DNA of 64,000 nt, taken from Algoriphagus aquaeductus. Its GTDB lineage: Bacteria; Bacteroidota; Bacteroidia; Cytophagales; Cyclobacteriaceae. Positions 34,361 through 43,161 of this stretch are shown piece by piece. Made by a program: the position numbers and the translations under genes. The stretch lies in contig NZ_QKTX01000006.1 of NCBI RefSeq assembly GCF_003253485.1, positions 62,001-126,000 of the forward strand, read 5' to 3'. Below the pieces are notes generated by a model, which saw only the letters and a program-made list of their open reading frames with translations, had not been told where the DNA came from and ran no database searches. Position 1 is the first letter of the stretch. The number at the start of each line of letters is the position of its first letter.

Positions 34361-35293
34361 ATGAAAATGCTAAGATATAGTTTCGGCTTGTTGGCTAGTG
34401 CACTCATCTTTCTAAGCTCTTGTAGAGATTTTGTAGAGCCAAATGTGCCTTACAAAGATTTTGATACAGGTGCTTATTTGAGAACGATCGCCAGAACAAG
34501 TACTTCGTTCAACTTCTTCAACCTTGGGGCATCAAAGTTTGCCCTTACCCTTGAGGCAGTGGACATCGAAGACGGTAAAACTGTTCAGACAGTTGAAATC
34601 CGTGTACGTCACCGAAGATTGATTCCCGGTGTAGGTTTGAGATACACTCCTCAGAATGATGTAGTAGTGAAAACCCTTCAGGCTTCTGATTTTCAGCCAA
34701 ACCAAACCTCCAGATTCCTTAGGGCTTCATTTGAGGTTACTGCAGCTGAGGCAATTGCAGCTGTTGGGTTGACTTCTGCACAAATTGAGGGTGGGGATGT
34801 GTTTGAATTCAGATTGGTGCTCAATGATAAGTTTGGAAGAAGATTCAGCTCCGACAACGTGACTACAAACGTAGCCGGTGCGCCTTTCTATGATTCACCT
34901 TTCCAATATCCGGTTTCAGTGATCTGTCCATCGGATTTGGCAGGCACCTACCAATTTGATCATATTGAGACCTTCTGTGGCAAGACCTTCGCAGGTTCTA
35001 CCACGTGGACTGCAGTTGCTGCCACCCCTGGTTCCTACACTGTGTCAGATGGTACATTTGGTTCTTGGCAGCAATGTTATCCCGATACATGGGGTAATGG
35101 AAATGTCAGAATAAATGATGCCTGCGGTAGATTGACCATGACTGGTACAGATAAGTATGGGGATAGTTATTCTATGGTAGTGAAAAGTGTTACGCCTCAA
35201 GTACTTACCTTTGAGTGGAGAAACACTTACGGTGAATTTGGAACCGTGGCAGTAAAATCAAATACTGGCAAACCTTGGCCATCATTGAGATAA
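34361..35293 (+). CDS. SusE-position surface lipoprotein, unknown function
   Basis: A 310-residue lipoprotein (signal ending FLSSC, Cys21) directly downstream of SusD. The sequence is mostly beta, with an early Ig-like segment (about 50-170) and a C-terminal domain containing several cysteines (VICPSD, ETFCGK, QQCYP, DACGRL) that may pair. Lipoproteins in this position usually bind the imported ligand on the cell surface. I recognise no specific family. Terminator follows 20 bases after the stop. Confidence 0.75.
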   Translation: MKMLRYSFGLLASALIFLSSCRDFVEPNVPYKDFDTGAYLRTIARTSTSFNFFNLGASKFALTLEAVDIEDGKTVQTVEIRVRHRRLIPGVGLRYTPQNDVVVKTLQASDFQPNQTSRFLRASFEVTAAEAIAAVGLTSAQIEGGDVFEFRLVLNDKFGRRFSSDNVTTNVAGAPFYDSPFQYPVSVICPSDLAGTYQFDHIETFCGKTFAGSTTWTAVAATPGSYTVSDGTFGSWQQCYPDTWGNGNVRINDACGRLTMTGTDKYGDSYSMVVKSVTPQVLTFEWRNTYGEFGTVAVKSNTGKPWPSLR

Positions 35294-35314
35294 TTCATCT
35301 CCTATAATTTTCCT

Positions 35315-35349
35315 AAAAAGCGACGTCCATAGACGTCGCTTTTTTTTTT
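35315..35349 (+). terminator. Strong intrinsic terminator after the SusCD-lipoprotein operon
   Basis: AGCGACGTC (35319-35327) pairs perfectly with GACGTCGCT (35332-35340) around CATA, followed by nine T. Confidence 0.93.
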
Positions 35350-35417
35350 AACTGGTTGCCAATAAATACATATTTGGAAAAGCAAATAAGCAATTTTTAA
35401 ATCCAAACAATAGGGCT

Positions 35418-35425
35418 TAGATTTG
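35418..35425 (+). promoter_or_regulatory. -7 promoter box TAGATTTG upstream of sucA
   Basis: An exact TAnnTTTG match 21 bases before the sucA ATG, just downstream of the preceding operon's terminator. A clear TTTG -33 element at 19 bases is not seen. Confidence 0.45.
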
Positions 35426-35446
35426 TGTTGTTCTCAAAAACTAACC

Positions 35447-38236
35447 ATGGATAAATTCTCCTACATCGCAAACGCTCACGTGTCTTACATTGATGAGTTG
35501 TATGCTTCCTACAAAAACGATCCTGCATCAATAGACCCAAGCTGGAAAGAATTTTTCGAAGGTTTCGACTTTGCTTTGGCAAATTATGGTCAGGAAGAAA
35601 ATGGTTCGGCACCTCAAATTCCGACCGGTAAGCCATCACCGAATGGTTCATTGGCTACTCCAGGTACCATTATGGATATGGAGCAGCTTCCGAAGGAAAT
35701 CAAAGTTCGCGCTTTGATTCATGCCCACCGCTCCCGAGCTCACTTGAGATCCAAAACTAACCCTGTTCGTGAGCGAAGAGACCGGAAAGCCCTGATCGAT
35801 CCGCAGGATTTCGGATTGGGAGATGCGGACATGAATACGGTCTTTCAAGCCGGACATGAAATTGGAATTGGCAATGCCAAACTTTCGGAAATCATTTCAG
35901 CACTCAAGACCATCTATGAAGGTCCGATGGGTTTCGAATACCTTTACATCCGTGATCCCGAGATGTTGGATTGGTTCAAAACCAAGGTGGAAAAAGAGGC
36001 GCTAGCCTTCAACCCGTCAACTGACGAGAAAAAAAGAATTTTATTTAAGCTTAATCAGGCGGTAGTTTTTGAAAACTTTTTACATACCAAGTATCTTGGT
36101 CAAAAGCGATTCTCACTCGAAGGAGGTGAAAGTACCATTCCATTTTTAGATGCAGTGATTAATACTTCGGCCGTTCATGGCGTGGAAGAAGTGATGATCG
36201 GTATGGCGCACCGTGGCCGCCTCAATGTACTTGCCAACATCATGGGCAAGACCTATGAACAGATTTTCTCCGAATTTGAGGGGACTGCCAAGCCTGACCT
36301 GACCATGGGTGACGGCGATGTGAAGTATCACATGGGCTATTCTTCTGATATCGTTACTCCCGAAGGAAATAAAGTTCACCTCAAACTCGCTCCTAATCCC
36401 TCACATTTGGAAGCAGTAAATCCGGTGGTGGAAGGATTTGTAAGAGCAAAAATCGACCACGAACATAAGGGTGATGCCAAGAAAGCACTACCAATCCTGA
36501 TTCATGGAGATGCAGCTGTGGCCGGTCAGGGGATCGTGTATGAGGTGACTCAAATGGCTGGTCTGAAAGGATACAATACCGGAGGTACCATCCACTTTGT
36601 TATTAACAACCAAGTGGGCTTTACGACAGACTTCGATGACGCCCGTACCTCAATTTATTGTACTGACGTTGCCAAAATCATTGATGCGCCCGTGATCCAT
36701 GTCAACGGGGACAATGCAGAGGCGGTAGTTTTTGCAGCGAAGTTGGCAGCTGAGTTCCGTCAGAAGTTCAGCAAAGACATCTTTGTGGATATGGTTTGCT
36801 ACAGAAGACACGGACACAACGAGTCTGACGAACCTAAATTCACCCAGCCTGAGCTTTACAACATCATCTCCAAGCATCCGAATCCTAGAGAGATCTATGT
36901 GAAGCGTTTGACAGAGCGCGGTGACTTTGATGCAAAAATAGCAGCTCAAATGGACGAAGAATTCCGTCAGTTGCTCCAGGATCGCTTGAATATGGTGAAG
37001 GAGAAGCCGCTGCCTTATCAGGCTACCAAGTTTGAGCGGGAGTGGGGAAGTCTTCGCAGATCGACACCGGAGGATTTTGAACAGTCACCCGAAACGTTCA
37101 TTTCTGAAGATAAAATCGAGAAAGTTGCGGAGGCCTTGACTTTTATCCCTAAAGGATTCAAGCCAATCAAGCAGATCGAAGCGCAGATGAAGCAGCGAAA
37201 GGAAATGTTTTTTGAAACCAAAGAACTAAACTGGGCATCTGCTGAACTGCTGGCATACGGTTCTCTCCTTTTGGAAGGAAAAACAGTTCGTATCACTGGT
37301 CAGGACGTACAAAGAGGTACCTTCTCTCACCGACATGCGGTCATCCATGATGCCAACACCAATCAACCTTTCAATTCATTGAAAGAAATGAAGGAAAGAA
37401 AGGGGCAGTTTCATATTTATAACTCCCTGTTATCTGAATATGCGGTCCTTGGTTTTGAGTATGGTTATGCCATGGCAAATCCAAACTCCCTGACGATTTG
37501 GGAAGGCCAGTTCGGTGATTTTGCCAACGGTGCTCAGACCATGATTGACCAGTTTATTTCTTCAGGCGAATCCAAGTGGCAGAAAATGAACGGATTGGTG
37601 ATGTTACTTCCTCACGGTTATGAAGGCCAAGGACCGGAGCACTCCAATGCCCGTCCGGAGCGTTTCTTGCAGCTTTCGGCAGAATACAACATGGTGGTCG
37701 CGAATATTACTGAGCCCTCCAATTTCTTCCATTTGCTGAGAAGACAGTTAACTTGGGAGTTCAGAAAGCCATGTATCGTCATGTCTCCAAAGTCACTGTT
37801 GAGACATCCCAAGGTAGTTTCTCCGCTTGCTGAGTTTACTTCAGGTCGATTTAGAGAGGTATTACCTGATACTACTGTTGCGGCAAAAGATGTCAAGCGA
37901 GTGATTCTTTGTTCTGGTAAGGTGTTCTATGATCTGGATGAAGCCAGAGAAAAAGAAAAGGTTAAAAATGTCGCAATCATCCGACTTGAGCAGCTCCATC
38001 CGCTACCGAAAAATCAGATTCTTGAAATCTTGAAGCAGTACAAAGGTGCCGAGGTGGTATGGGTACAAGAAGAGCCTGAAAACATGGGTTATTGGAATTA
38101 CCTGCTTCGATTGCTTTACAAGGACCTACCTATGGACGTAATCGCACGTAAAACCAGTGCTTCTCCAGCGACCGGATATAACAAAGTTCACGTGGAAGAA
38201 CAGAAATCTATTGTTTCTCGGGCTTTAAAGCTTTAA
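35447..38236 (+). CDS. sucA: 2-oxoglutarate dehydrogenase E1 component
   Basis: The thiamine diphosphate-dependent decarboxylase of the 2-oxoglutarate dehydrogenase complex (TCA cycle), 929 residues from the ATG at 35447 (upstream residues in the frame are non-conserved). The N-terminus (FSYIANAHVSYIDELYASY) carries the E2-binding helix. Other marks are the MIGMAHRGRLNVLANIMGK motif, HGDAAVAGQGIVYE with the ThDP-binding region GDN, CYRRHGHNESDEP, and in the C-terminal half GFEYGYAM, WEGQFGDFANGAQ and LLPHGYEGQGPEHS. An intrinsic terminator follows before the E2 gene. Confidence 0.95.
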   Translation: MDKFSYIANAHVSYIDELYASYKNDPASIDPSWKEFFEGFDFALANYGQEENGSAPQIPTGKPSPNGSLATPGTIMDMEQLPKEIKVRALIHAHRSRAHLRSKTNPVRERRDRKALIDPQDFGLGDADMNTVFQAGHEIGIGNAKLSEIISALKTIYEGPMGFEYLYIRDPEMLDWFKTKVEKEALAFNPSTDEKKRILFKLNQAVVFENFLHTKYLGQKRFSLEGGESTIPFLDAVINTSAVHGVEEVMIGMAHRGRLNVLANIMGKTYEQIFSEFEGTAKPDLTMGDGDVKYHMGYSSDIVTPEGNKVHLKLAPNPSHLEAVNPVVEGFVRAKIDHEHKGDAKKALPILIHGDAAVAGQGIVYEVTQMAGLKGYNTGGTIHFVINNQVGFTTDFDDARTSIYCTDVAKIIDAPVIHVNGDNAEAVVFAAKLAAEFRQKFSKDIFVDMVCYRRHGHNESDEPKFTQPELYNIISKHPNPREIYVKRLTERGDFDAKIAAQMDEEFRQLLQDRLNMVKEKPLPYQATKFEREWGSLRRSTPEDFEQSPETFISEDKIEKVAEALTFIPKGFKPIKQIEAQMKQRKEMFFETKELNWASAELLAYGSLLLEGKTVRITGQDVQRGTFSHRHAVIHDANTNQPFNSLKEMKERKGQFHIYNSLLSEYAVLGFEYGYAMANPNSLTIWEGQFGDFANGAQTMIDQFISSGESKWQKMNGLVMLLPHGYEGQGPEHSNARPERFLQLSAEYNMVVANITEPSNFFHLLRRQLTWEFRKPCIVMSPKSLLRHPKVVSPLAEFTSGRFREVLPDTTVAAKDVKRVILCSGKVFYDLDEAREKEKVKNVAIIRLEQLHPLPKNQILEILKQYKGAEVVWVQEEPENMGYWNYLLRLLYKDLPMDVIARKTSASPATGYNKVHVEEQKSIVSRALKL

Positions 38237-38247
38237 TCTTAAATTAC

Positions 38248-38277
38248 ACCCCGGATTAGAATTCCGGGGTTGTTTTT
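38248..38277 (+). terminator. Intrinsic terminator between sucA and the E2 gene
   Basis: ACCCCGGA (38248-38255) pairs perfectly with TCCGGGGT (38263-38270), followed by TGTTTTT. It lies 11 bases after the sucA stop. Confidence 0.85.
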
Positions 38278-38337
38278 AATTTTCAATCAATTGTAAAATC
38301 TTCTTTTCCTCAACCTGAAAAGACAACATATAAAACC

Positions 38338-39855
38338 ATGAGCAAAGAAATGAGAGTGCCTACTGTAGGCGAATCGATATCCGAAGTGACAGTAGGTCAG
38401 TGGTTTAAAAAAGACGGCGACCAAGTGCAACTCGATGAAGTGTTGTGCGAATTGGAATCTGACAAAGCAACTTTTGAATTCCCCGCTGAGGCTGCCGGGA
38501 TCTTGAGAATCAAAGCGCAAGAAGGAGATACCGTCGAAATCGGTGGTTTGATCTGTGTGATCGAAGAGGCTGATGCTGCTAGTAAGCCAGCCACGGAATC
38601 AAAGCCTCCCGCTCCTGCTGCAAAAGCATCGGCAAGCGGAGAGGTTAAGGAAATGATCGTTCCTACAGTAGGTGAGTCAATCACTGAAGTGACCCTGGCC
38701 AATTGGATCAAAAAAGATGGCGACTTCGTGACTTTGGATGAGATTATTGCAGAAGTCGATTCTGACAAAGCTACTTTCGAGCTTCCTGCTGAGGCTACCG
38801 GTATTTTGCGACACGTAGCCAAAGAAGGCGATGTCCTCGAAATCGGCGGCTTGATCTGCAAGATCGAGGTGACTGAAGAAGCTCCGGCTAAGACTGAGTC
38901 AGCCCCTGCCGAGCCAACAGCAAGTTCCTCTTCTTCTGCCTCTAGCTCTTATGCTGCAGGCCATGCGTCACCTGCTGCTTCAAAGATATTGGCGGAAAAG
39001 GGAATTTCTCCCGAGTCAGTGAGTGGTTCTGGAAAAGATGGCCGAATTACTAAAGAAGATGCGCTTTCTGCTAAGAAATCTGCTCCAGCACCTGCGGCTG
39101 AAAAGCCTGCACCTAAAGTACAAGAATCAGCATCCCCTGCAGCCGCTCCCGGATCCAGAAATGTACGAAGAGAGAAAATGTCTTCCTTGAGAAAGACTGT
39201 TTCCCGAAGATTGGTAGCAGTGAAAAATGAAACGGCGATGTTGACTACGTTCAACGAGGTCAACATGAAGCCAATCATGGATCTGAGAGCTAAATTCAAA
39301 GATCAGTTTAAAGAAAAACACGGGGTAGGATTAGGCTTTATGTCCTTCTTTACCAAGGCAGTTTGTGTGGCACTTCAGGAGTGGCCAGCAGTAAATGCCA
39401 TGATCGATGGCAACGAGATTGTTTACAATGACTTCTGTGATATTTCTATAGCCGTATCTGCTCCAAAAGGTTTGGTAGTTCCTGTGATCCGGAATGCGGA
39501 AGCTATGTCTTTTGACCAGATCGAAAAAGAAGTGGTCAGATTGGCCGGAAAAGCCAGAGATAACAAACTTTCTATCGAAGAAATGACCGGAGGTACCTTT
39601 ACCATCACCAATGGTGGTGTATTCGGATCCATGATGTCCACACCGATCATCAATGCTCCACAGTCTGCTATTTTAGGTATGCATAATATTGTGGAGCGTC
39701 CAATGGCTGTAAACGGTGAAGTGAAAATCCTTCCGATGATGTATGTGGCACTTTCATACGATCACCGAATCATTGACGGTCGGGAATCTGTAAGCTTCTT
39801 AGTACGTGTAAAGCAATTGTTGGAAGACCCTACCAGGCTTTTGTTTGGAGTCTGA
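38338..39855 (+). CDS. odhB: 2-oxoglutarate dehydrogenase E2 (dihydrolipoyl succinyltransferase) with two lipoyl domains
   Basis: Transfers the succinyl group from E1 to CoA via lipoyl-lysine. This 505-residue protein has two tandem lipoyl domains, at about 1-76 (Lys43 in SDKATFEFP) and 104-177 (Lys144 in SDKATFELP), each followed by an Ala/Pro/Ser-rich linker. The E3/E1-binding domain is at about 208-247 ([14 protein letters not shown]...GRITKED). The catalytic domain ends with [11 protein letters not shown], with His476 and Asp480. Most bacterial E2o proteins have one lipoyl domain and about 400 residues. The substrate assignment rests on the adjacent E1o gene. Confidence 0.9.
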   Translation: MSKEMRVPTVGESISEVTVGQWFKKDGDQVQLDEVLCELESDKATFEFPAEAAGILRIKAQEGDTVEIGGLICVIEEADAASKPATESKPPAPAAKASASGEVKEMIVPTVGESITEVTLANWIKKDGDFVTLDEIIAEVDSDKATFELPAEATGILRHVAKEGDVLEIGGLICKIEVTEEAPAKTESAPAEPTASSSSSASSSYAAGHASPAASKILAEKGISPESVSGSGKDGRITKEDALSAKKSAPAPAAEKPAPKVQESASPAAAPGSRNVRREKMSSLRKTVSRRLVAVKNETAMLTTFNEVNMKPIMDLRAKFKDQFKEKHGVGLGFMSFFTKAVCVALQEWPAVNAMIDGNEIVYNDFCDISIAVSAPKGLVVPVIRNAEAMSFDQIEKEVVRLAGKARDNKLSIEEMTGGTFTITNGGVFGSMMSTPIINAPQSAILGMHNIVERPMAVNGEVKILPMMYVALSYDHRIIDGRESVSFLVRVKQLLEDPTRLLFGV

Positions 39856-39878
39856 GAAGTATCTAGTCGCTAGACATA

Positions 39879-39970
39879 AGTATCAAGAGTGAGGACTCCA
39901 ATTTACTCACTCTTGGTACTAGATTATCAATCATTGGTGAGTGAAAGTCTTGATACTTGATACTTGCTAC
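39879..39970. repeat. Intergenic repeat cluster between E2 and E3 genes
   Basis: AGTATCAAGAGTGAG (39879-39893) is followed after 12 bases by its near-perfect inverse CTCACTCTTGGTACT (39906-39920, one mismatch). GTGAGTGAAAGTCTTGATACT then repeats the theme, followed by a tandem TTGATACTTGATACTTGCTACT. The rest of the 130-base gap is also built from such units. This looks like a degenerate palindromic intergenic repeat. Confidence 0.5.
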
Positions 39971-39985
39971 TAAATTCTATTCAAA

Positions 39986-41383
39986 ATGTATGATGTCATA
40001 GTAATCGGTTCTGGTCCTGGTGGATATGTGGCTGCCATCCGCGCTGCTCAACTTGGGATGAAAACCGCTATCGTAGAAAAATATTCCACCTTGGGTGGTA
40101 CCTGTCTCAATGTGGGCTGTATTCCTTCCAAGGCACTTTTGGATTCATCCGAGCATTACCATAATGCTGCCCATACTTTCAAAACCCACGGAATCAACCT
40201 GAAGGATTTAAAGGTCGATTTGGCTCAAATGATCTCCCGAAAGGACGATGTGGTCAAGCAAAATGTGGACGGGATCCAGTTTTTGATGAAAAAGAACAAG
40301 ATCGATGTGCACCATGGATTAGGTTCTTTCGTGGATGCCCATACCGTCAAGGTGACCAAAGAGGACGGCTCCTCATCGGATATTCAGGGCAAAAACATCA
40401 TTATCGCAACAGGTTCCAAACCGGCCTCACTTCCATTTATCAAGTTGGACAAAGATCGGGTGATCACTTCCACGGAAGCGCTCAAGATGAAGGAAATTCC
40501 AAAGCATCTCATCGTGATCGGTGGTGGTGTGATCGGGATGGAACTCGGATCGGTGTATGGCCGATTGGGAGCTAAAGTTTCTGTCGTGGAATTTATGGAT
40601 TCCATTATCCCAACTATGGACAAAACCATGGGCAAGGAGCTTCAGAAGTCCTTGAAAAAGCTTGGTTTTGACTTTTACCTGAAGCACAAAGTAACTGCGG
40701 TAGAAAATACCGGCAAAGAAGTGGTAGTCAAAGCCGATAATGGAAAAGGTGAAACCATCGAGATCAAAGGCGATTACGTCTTGGTCTCTATTGGACGAAA
40801 GCCCTATACCGATGGACTCAATGCTGAAGCCGCTGGTGTGAAGCTAACCGATCGTGGACAAGTCGAAGTCAATGATCACCTTCAAACCTCCGTACCACAT
40901 ATCTATGCAATCGGTGATGTGGTGAAAGGTGCCATGCTGGCCCACAAAGCAGAGGAAGAAGGTGTGTACGTAGCTGAAACTATCGCTGGTCAAAAGCCGC
41001 ATATCAATTACCTGCTTATTCCTGGTGTAGTTTACACTTGGCCGGAAGTGGCTGCAGTAGGATATACCGAGGAGCAATTGAAAGAACAAGGAAGAAAATA
41101 TAAAGTGGGCAAATTTCCATTCTTGGCTTCGGGTCGAGCTCGAGCTTCCATGGATACCGATGGATTGGTGAAAGTTTTGGCTGATGCCGAGACCGATGAA
41201 ATCTTGGGTGTCCATATGATCGGTCCGCGGACCGCTGATATGATCGCCGAAGCGGTCGTTGCGATGGAGTATCGAGCTTCTGCCGAAGATATTTCCAGAA
41301 TGTCTCATGCGCATCCGACCTATACTGAGGCATTCAAAGAAGCTTGTCTTGCTGCTACAGATAATCGTGCACTACACGTATAA
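39986..41383 (+). CDS. lpdA: Dihydrolipoyl dehydrogenase (E3)
   Basis: FAD-dependent oxidation of dihydrolipoamide for the 2-oxo acid dehydrogenase complexes. 465 residues. The FAD motif is GSGPGGYVAA (8-17); the redox-active disulfide is Cys40 and Cys45 in GGTCLNVGCIPSKALL; the NAD motif is GGGVIGMELGSVYGRLG (about 178-194). The C-terminal catalytic dyad is His443 (SHAHPTYTEA) with Glu448. It is the third gene of the E1-E2-E3 set, but is separated from E2 by a 130-base repeat-bearing gap. Confidence 0.95.
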   Translation: MYDVIVIGSGPGGYVAAIRAAQLGMKTAIVEKYSTLGGTCLNVGCIPSKALLDSSEHYHNAAHTFKTHGINLKDLKVDLAQMISRKDDVVKQNVDGIQFLMKKNKIDVHHGLGSFVDAHTVKVTKEDGSSSDIQGKNIIIATGSKPASLPFIKLDKDRVITSTEALKMKEIPKHLIVIGGGVIGMELGSVYGRLGAKVSVVEFMDSIIPTMDKTMGKELQKSLKKLGFDFYLKHKVTAVENTGKEVVVKADNGKGETIEIKGDYVLVSIGRKPYTDGLNAEAAGVKLTDRGQVEVNDHLQTSVPHIYAIGDVVKGAMLAHKAEEEGVYVAETIAGQKPHINYLLIPGVVYTWPEVAAVGYTEEQLKEQGRKYKVGKFPFLASGRARASMDTDGLVKVLADAETDEILGVHMIGPRTADMIAEAVVAMEYRASAEDISRMSHAHPTYTEAFKEACLAATDNRALHV

Positions 41384-41405
41384 GCGGAAATGCTCTTAAT
41401 TTCAT

Positions 41406-41440
41406 AAGGCCATTCTCTTTCTCAGAGAGTGGCTTTTTCA
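41406..41440 (+). terminator. Intrinsic terminator after the E3 gene
   Basis: GCCATTCTCT (41409-41418) pairs with AGAGAGTGGC (41424-41433, one G-T pair), followed by five T. Confidence 0.8.
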
Positions 41441-41469
41441 TTTTCTTTAAAAAATAGCTTACTTCCCTC

Positions 41470-42243
41470 ATGAAGTTCAAAATAGCCATTTTGGGTGCGG
41501 GAAATGTCGCTTGGCATTTGGCTCCGGCATTGGAAGATGCCGGACATGAGATCACGGAGATTTATGCCAGGGATCTAGAAAAAGCACAGGAAATTACCGA
41601 ACGGGTTTACAGTGCCGAGCCAAAGGATGACTTGGATTTTTCGGAAAGCAAGGCTCAGATTTTCATTTTGGCAGTGAAAGATTCGGCGATTCCTGAAGTG
41701 GCAGATTCGGTGATTTTGCCCGAAAACAGCATTTTGGTTCATACCTCCGGAACCATGTCCTTGGATATTTTGGGGTACAGTTCGGCGAGTTACACAGGGA
41801 TTTTTTATCCCTTACAATCGTTTACCAAGGGAAAGAAAATCGAATTGGATGAGGTTCCTTTTTTGCTCGAAGCAGAGGATGAAGAGACGCTGCAAAAACT
41901 GAAAAAATTGGCTAAAAGCTTATCTCCTTTGGTCTATACCGTACGATCCAAAGACCGAAAAGCTGTTCATATTGCTGCAGTTTTCGCCAGTAATTTCACC
42001 AATCACATGATCCGGATTGCGGAAGAAATCATGCGACGCCAAGGCTTGGATTTTGAAATGCTGAAGCCACTCATCATCGAGACCATTTCCAAAAGTCTTC
42101 AATTGGGCGCAAAAAAGGCCCAAACTGGGCCTGCAATTCGAGAGGATTACGAAACACTGGAAGATCATCACCGATTTTTGAACTACAACGAGCAAGTCGC
42201 TGAAATCTACCGGCTGGTCTCCCAGGATATTATTGACAGTTAA
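41470..42243 (+). CDS. Rossmann-like/DUF2520 domain oxidoreductase-like protein
   Basis: A 257-residue protein of the NADP-oxidoreductase fold. Its N-terminal dinucleotide motif is ILGAGNVAWHLAPALEDAGH (about 6-25). The DUF2520 region follows from about residue 125 (GIFYPLQSFTKG, HIAAVFASNFTNHMI, GPAIREDYETLEDH), which forms the helical dimerisation domain seen in 6-phosphogluconate-dehydrogenase-like enzymes. No enzymatic activity is established. It is convergent with the pirin gene: the two stop codons overlap by four bases, and a terminator for pirin lies inside its coding region. Confidence 0.85.
   Translation: MKFKIAILGAGNVAWHLAPALEDAGHEITEIYARDLEKAQEITERVYSAEPKDDLDFSESKAQIFILAVKDSAIPEVADSVILPENSILVHTSGTMSLDILGYSSASYTGIFYPLQSFTKGKKIELDEVPFLLEAEDEETLQKLKKLAKSLSPLVYTVRSKDRKAVHIAAVFASNFTNHMIRIAEEIMRRQGLDFEMLKPLIIETISKSLQLGAKKAQTGPAIREDYETLEDHHRFLNYNEQVAEIYRLVSQDIIDS
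42111..42132 (-). terminator. Intrinsic terminator of the pirin gene, embedded in the DUF2520 coding sequence
   Basis: On the minus strand AGGCCCA (42132-42126) pairs perfectly with TGGGCCT (42122-42116) around GTT, followed by five T. It lies about 108 bases past the pirin stop, inside the opposing gene's 3' coding region. Confidence 0.7.
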
Positions 42244-43094
42244 TGATCCCAAGAGCCAAATTTCCCGGCTTGATAATCTTGATAGGCTTCGTAGATCTGT
42301 TGTTGCGTATTCATCACAAATGGTCCTTGAGCTACCATGGGTTCATTGAAAGGCTTGGCGTGACCCAAAATTAAAATTGCATCTTCGAGTGCTTCCACTG
42401 CGATTTTTTCTCCAGAATTGGTGAATTCTACCAGGTTTCTAAACTGAATTTCTTCACCATTAACCTTAAGTTCTCCTCGGACGATATAGAAAAAGATATT
42501 CTCCTCACTAGGGATTACCTTTTCAAATTTTCCTCCTTTTTCCTGATAAATCGTGCTCATGGTCAAGGGAAAAGTTCCTTCAAAAGCACCCTGGACTCCA
42601 TTCCATTCTCCGAATAATTGCTGGACTTTTATTTTCCCTCCATCTAAGTCAAATGCCGGAATTTCCTCTTTTTGCAATCCAACATAGTTTGGAGTGATCA
42701 TTTTTTTTGCAGCAGGCAGATTAAGCCAAAGCTGCAATATCTCCAAGTCACCGCCATTTCGCTTGAATTCAGTGCTGGAAACTTCGGCATGAATCAAGCC
42801 ACGACCTGCAGTCATGTATTGTACTCCACCAGGCCCAATGACCGACTCATGTCCTGAAGAGTCTTTATGCATGATATCTCCTTCCAGAATAAAAGTCACG
42901 GTCTCCATTCCCCGATGGGGGTGAGGGCCGAAAGGCAAACCTTGGTTTCGCTCGGGATAGGTTTGGAAGCCATGATGATTGAGGAAAATGAAAGGATCGA
43001 TCTGTTGAAGAGATCGGGTAGGCATCGGACTGTAGGTCACCAAATCGGCGATGGGACGATATTCGGCTTTATGGATTCGTTTGATGGTTCGCAT
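42240..43094 (-). CDS. Pirin family protein (bicupin, quercetinase-like)
   Basis: A 284-residue two-cupin protein. The iron-binding motif of the N-terminal cupin is in FGPHPHRGMETVTFILEG (about 55-72), and a further metal-ligand His lies in GRGLIHAE (about 97-104). The C-terminal cupin (KFEKVIPSEENIFFYIVRG) is partly degenerate, as usual. Pirins can have quercetin 2,3-dioxygenase activity or act as redox-dependent regulators; neither can be chosen here. Its stop overlaps the stop of the convergent DUF2520 gene. Confidence 0.88.
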   Translation of the reverse strand: MRTIKRIHKAEYRPIADLVTYSPMPTRSLQQIDPFIFLNHHGFQTYPERNQGLPFGPHPHRGMETVTFILEGDIMHKDSSGHESVIGPGGVQYMTAGRGLIHAEVSSTEFKRNGGDLEILQLWLNLPAAKKMITPNYVGLQKEEIPAFDLDGGKIKVQQLFGEWNGVQGAFEGTFPLTMSTIYQEKGGKFEKVIPSEENIFFYIVRGELKVNGEEIQFRNLVEFTNSGEKIAVEALEDAILILGHAKPFNEPMVAQGPFVMNTQQQIYEAYQDYQAGKFGSWDH

Positions 43095-43161
43095 AGCTCA
43101 AATTGTTTGTATATACATTAAATACAAATCTGATCAAAAAAGTTTGCTGGAAAGTGGTTTT

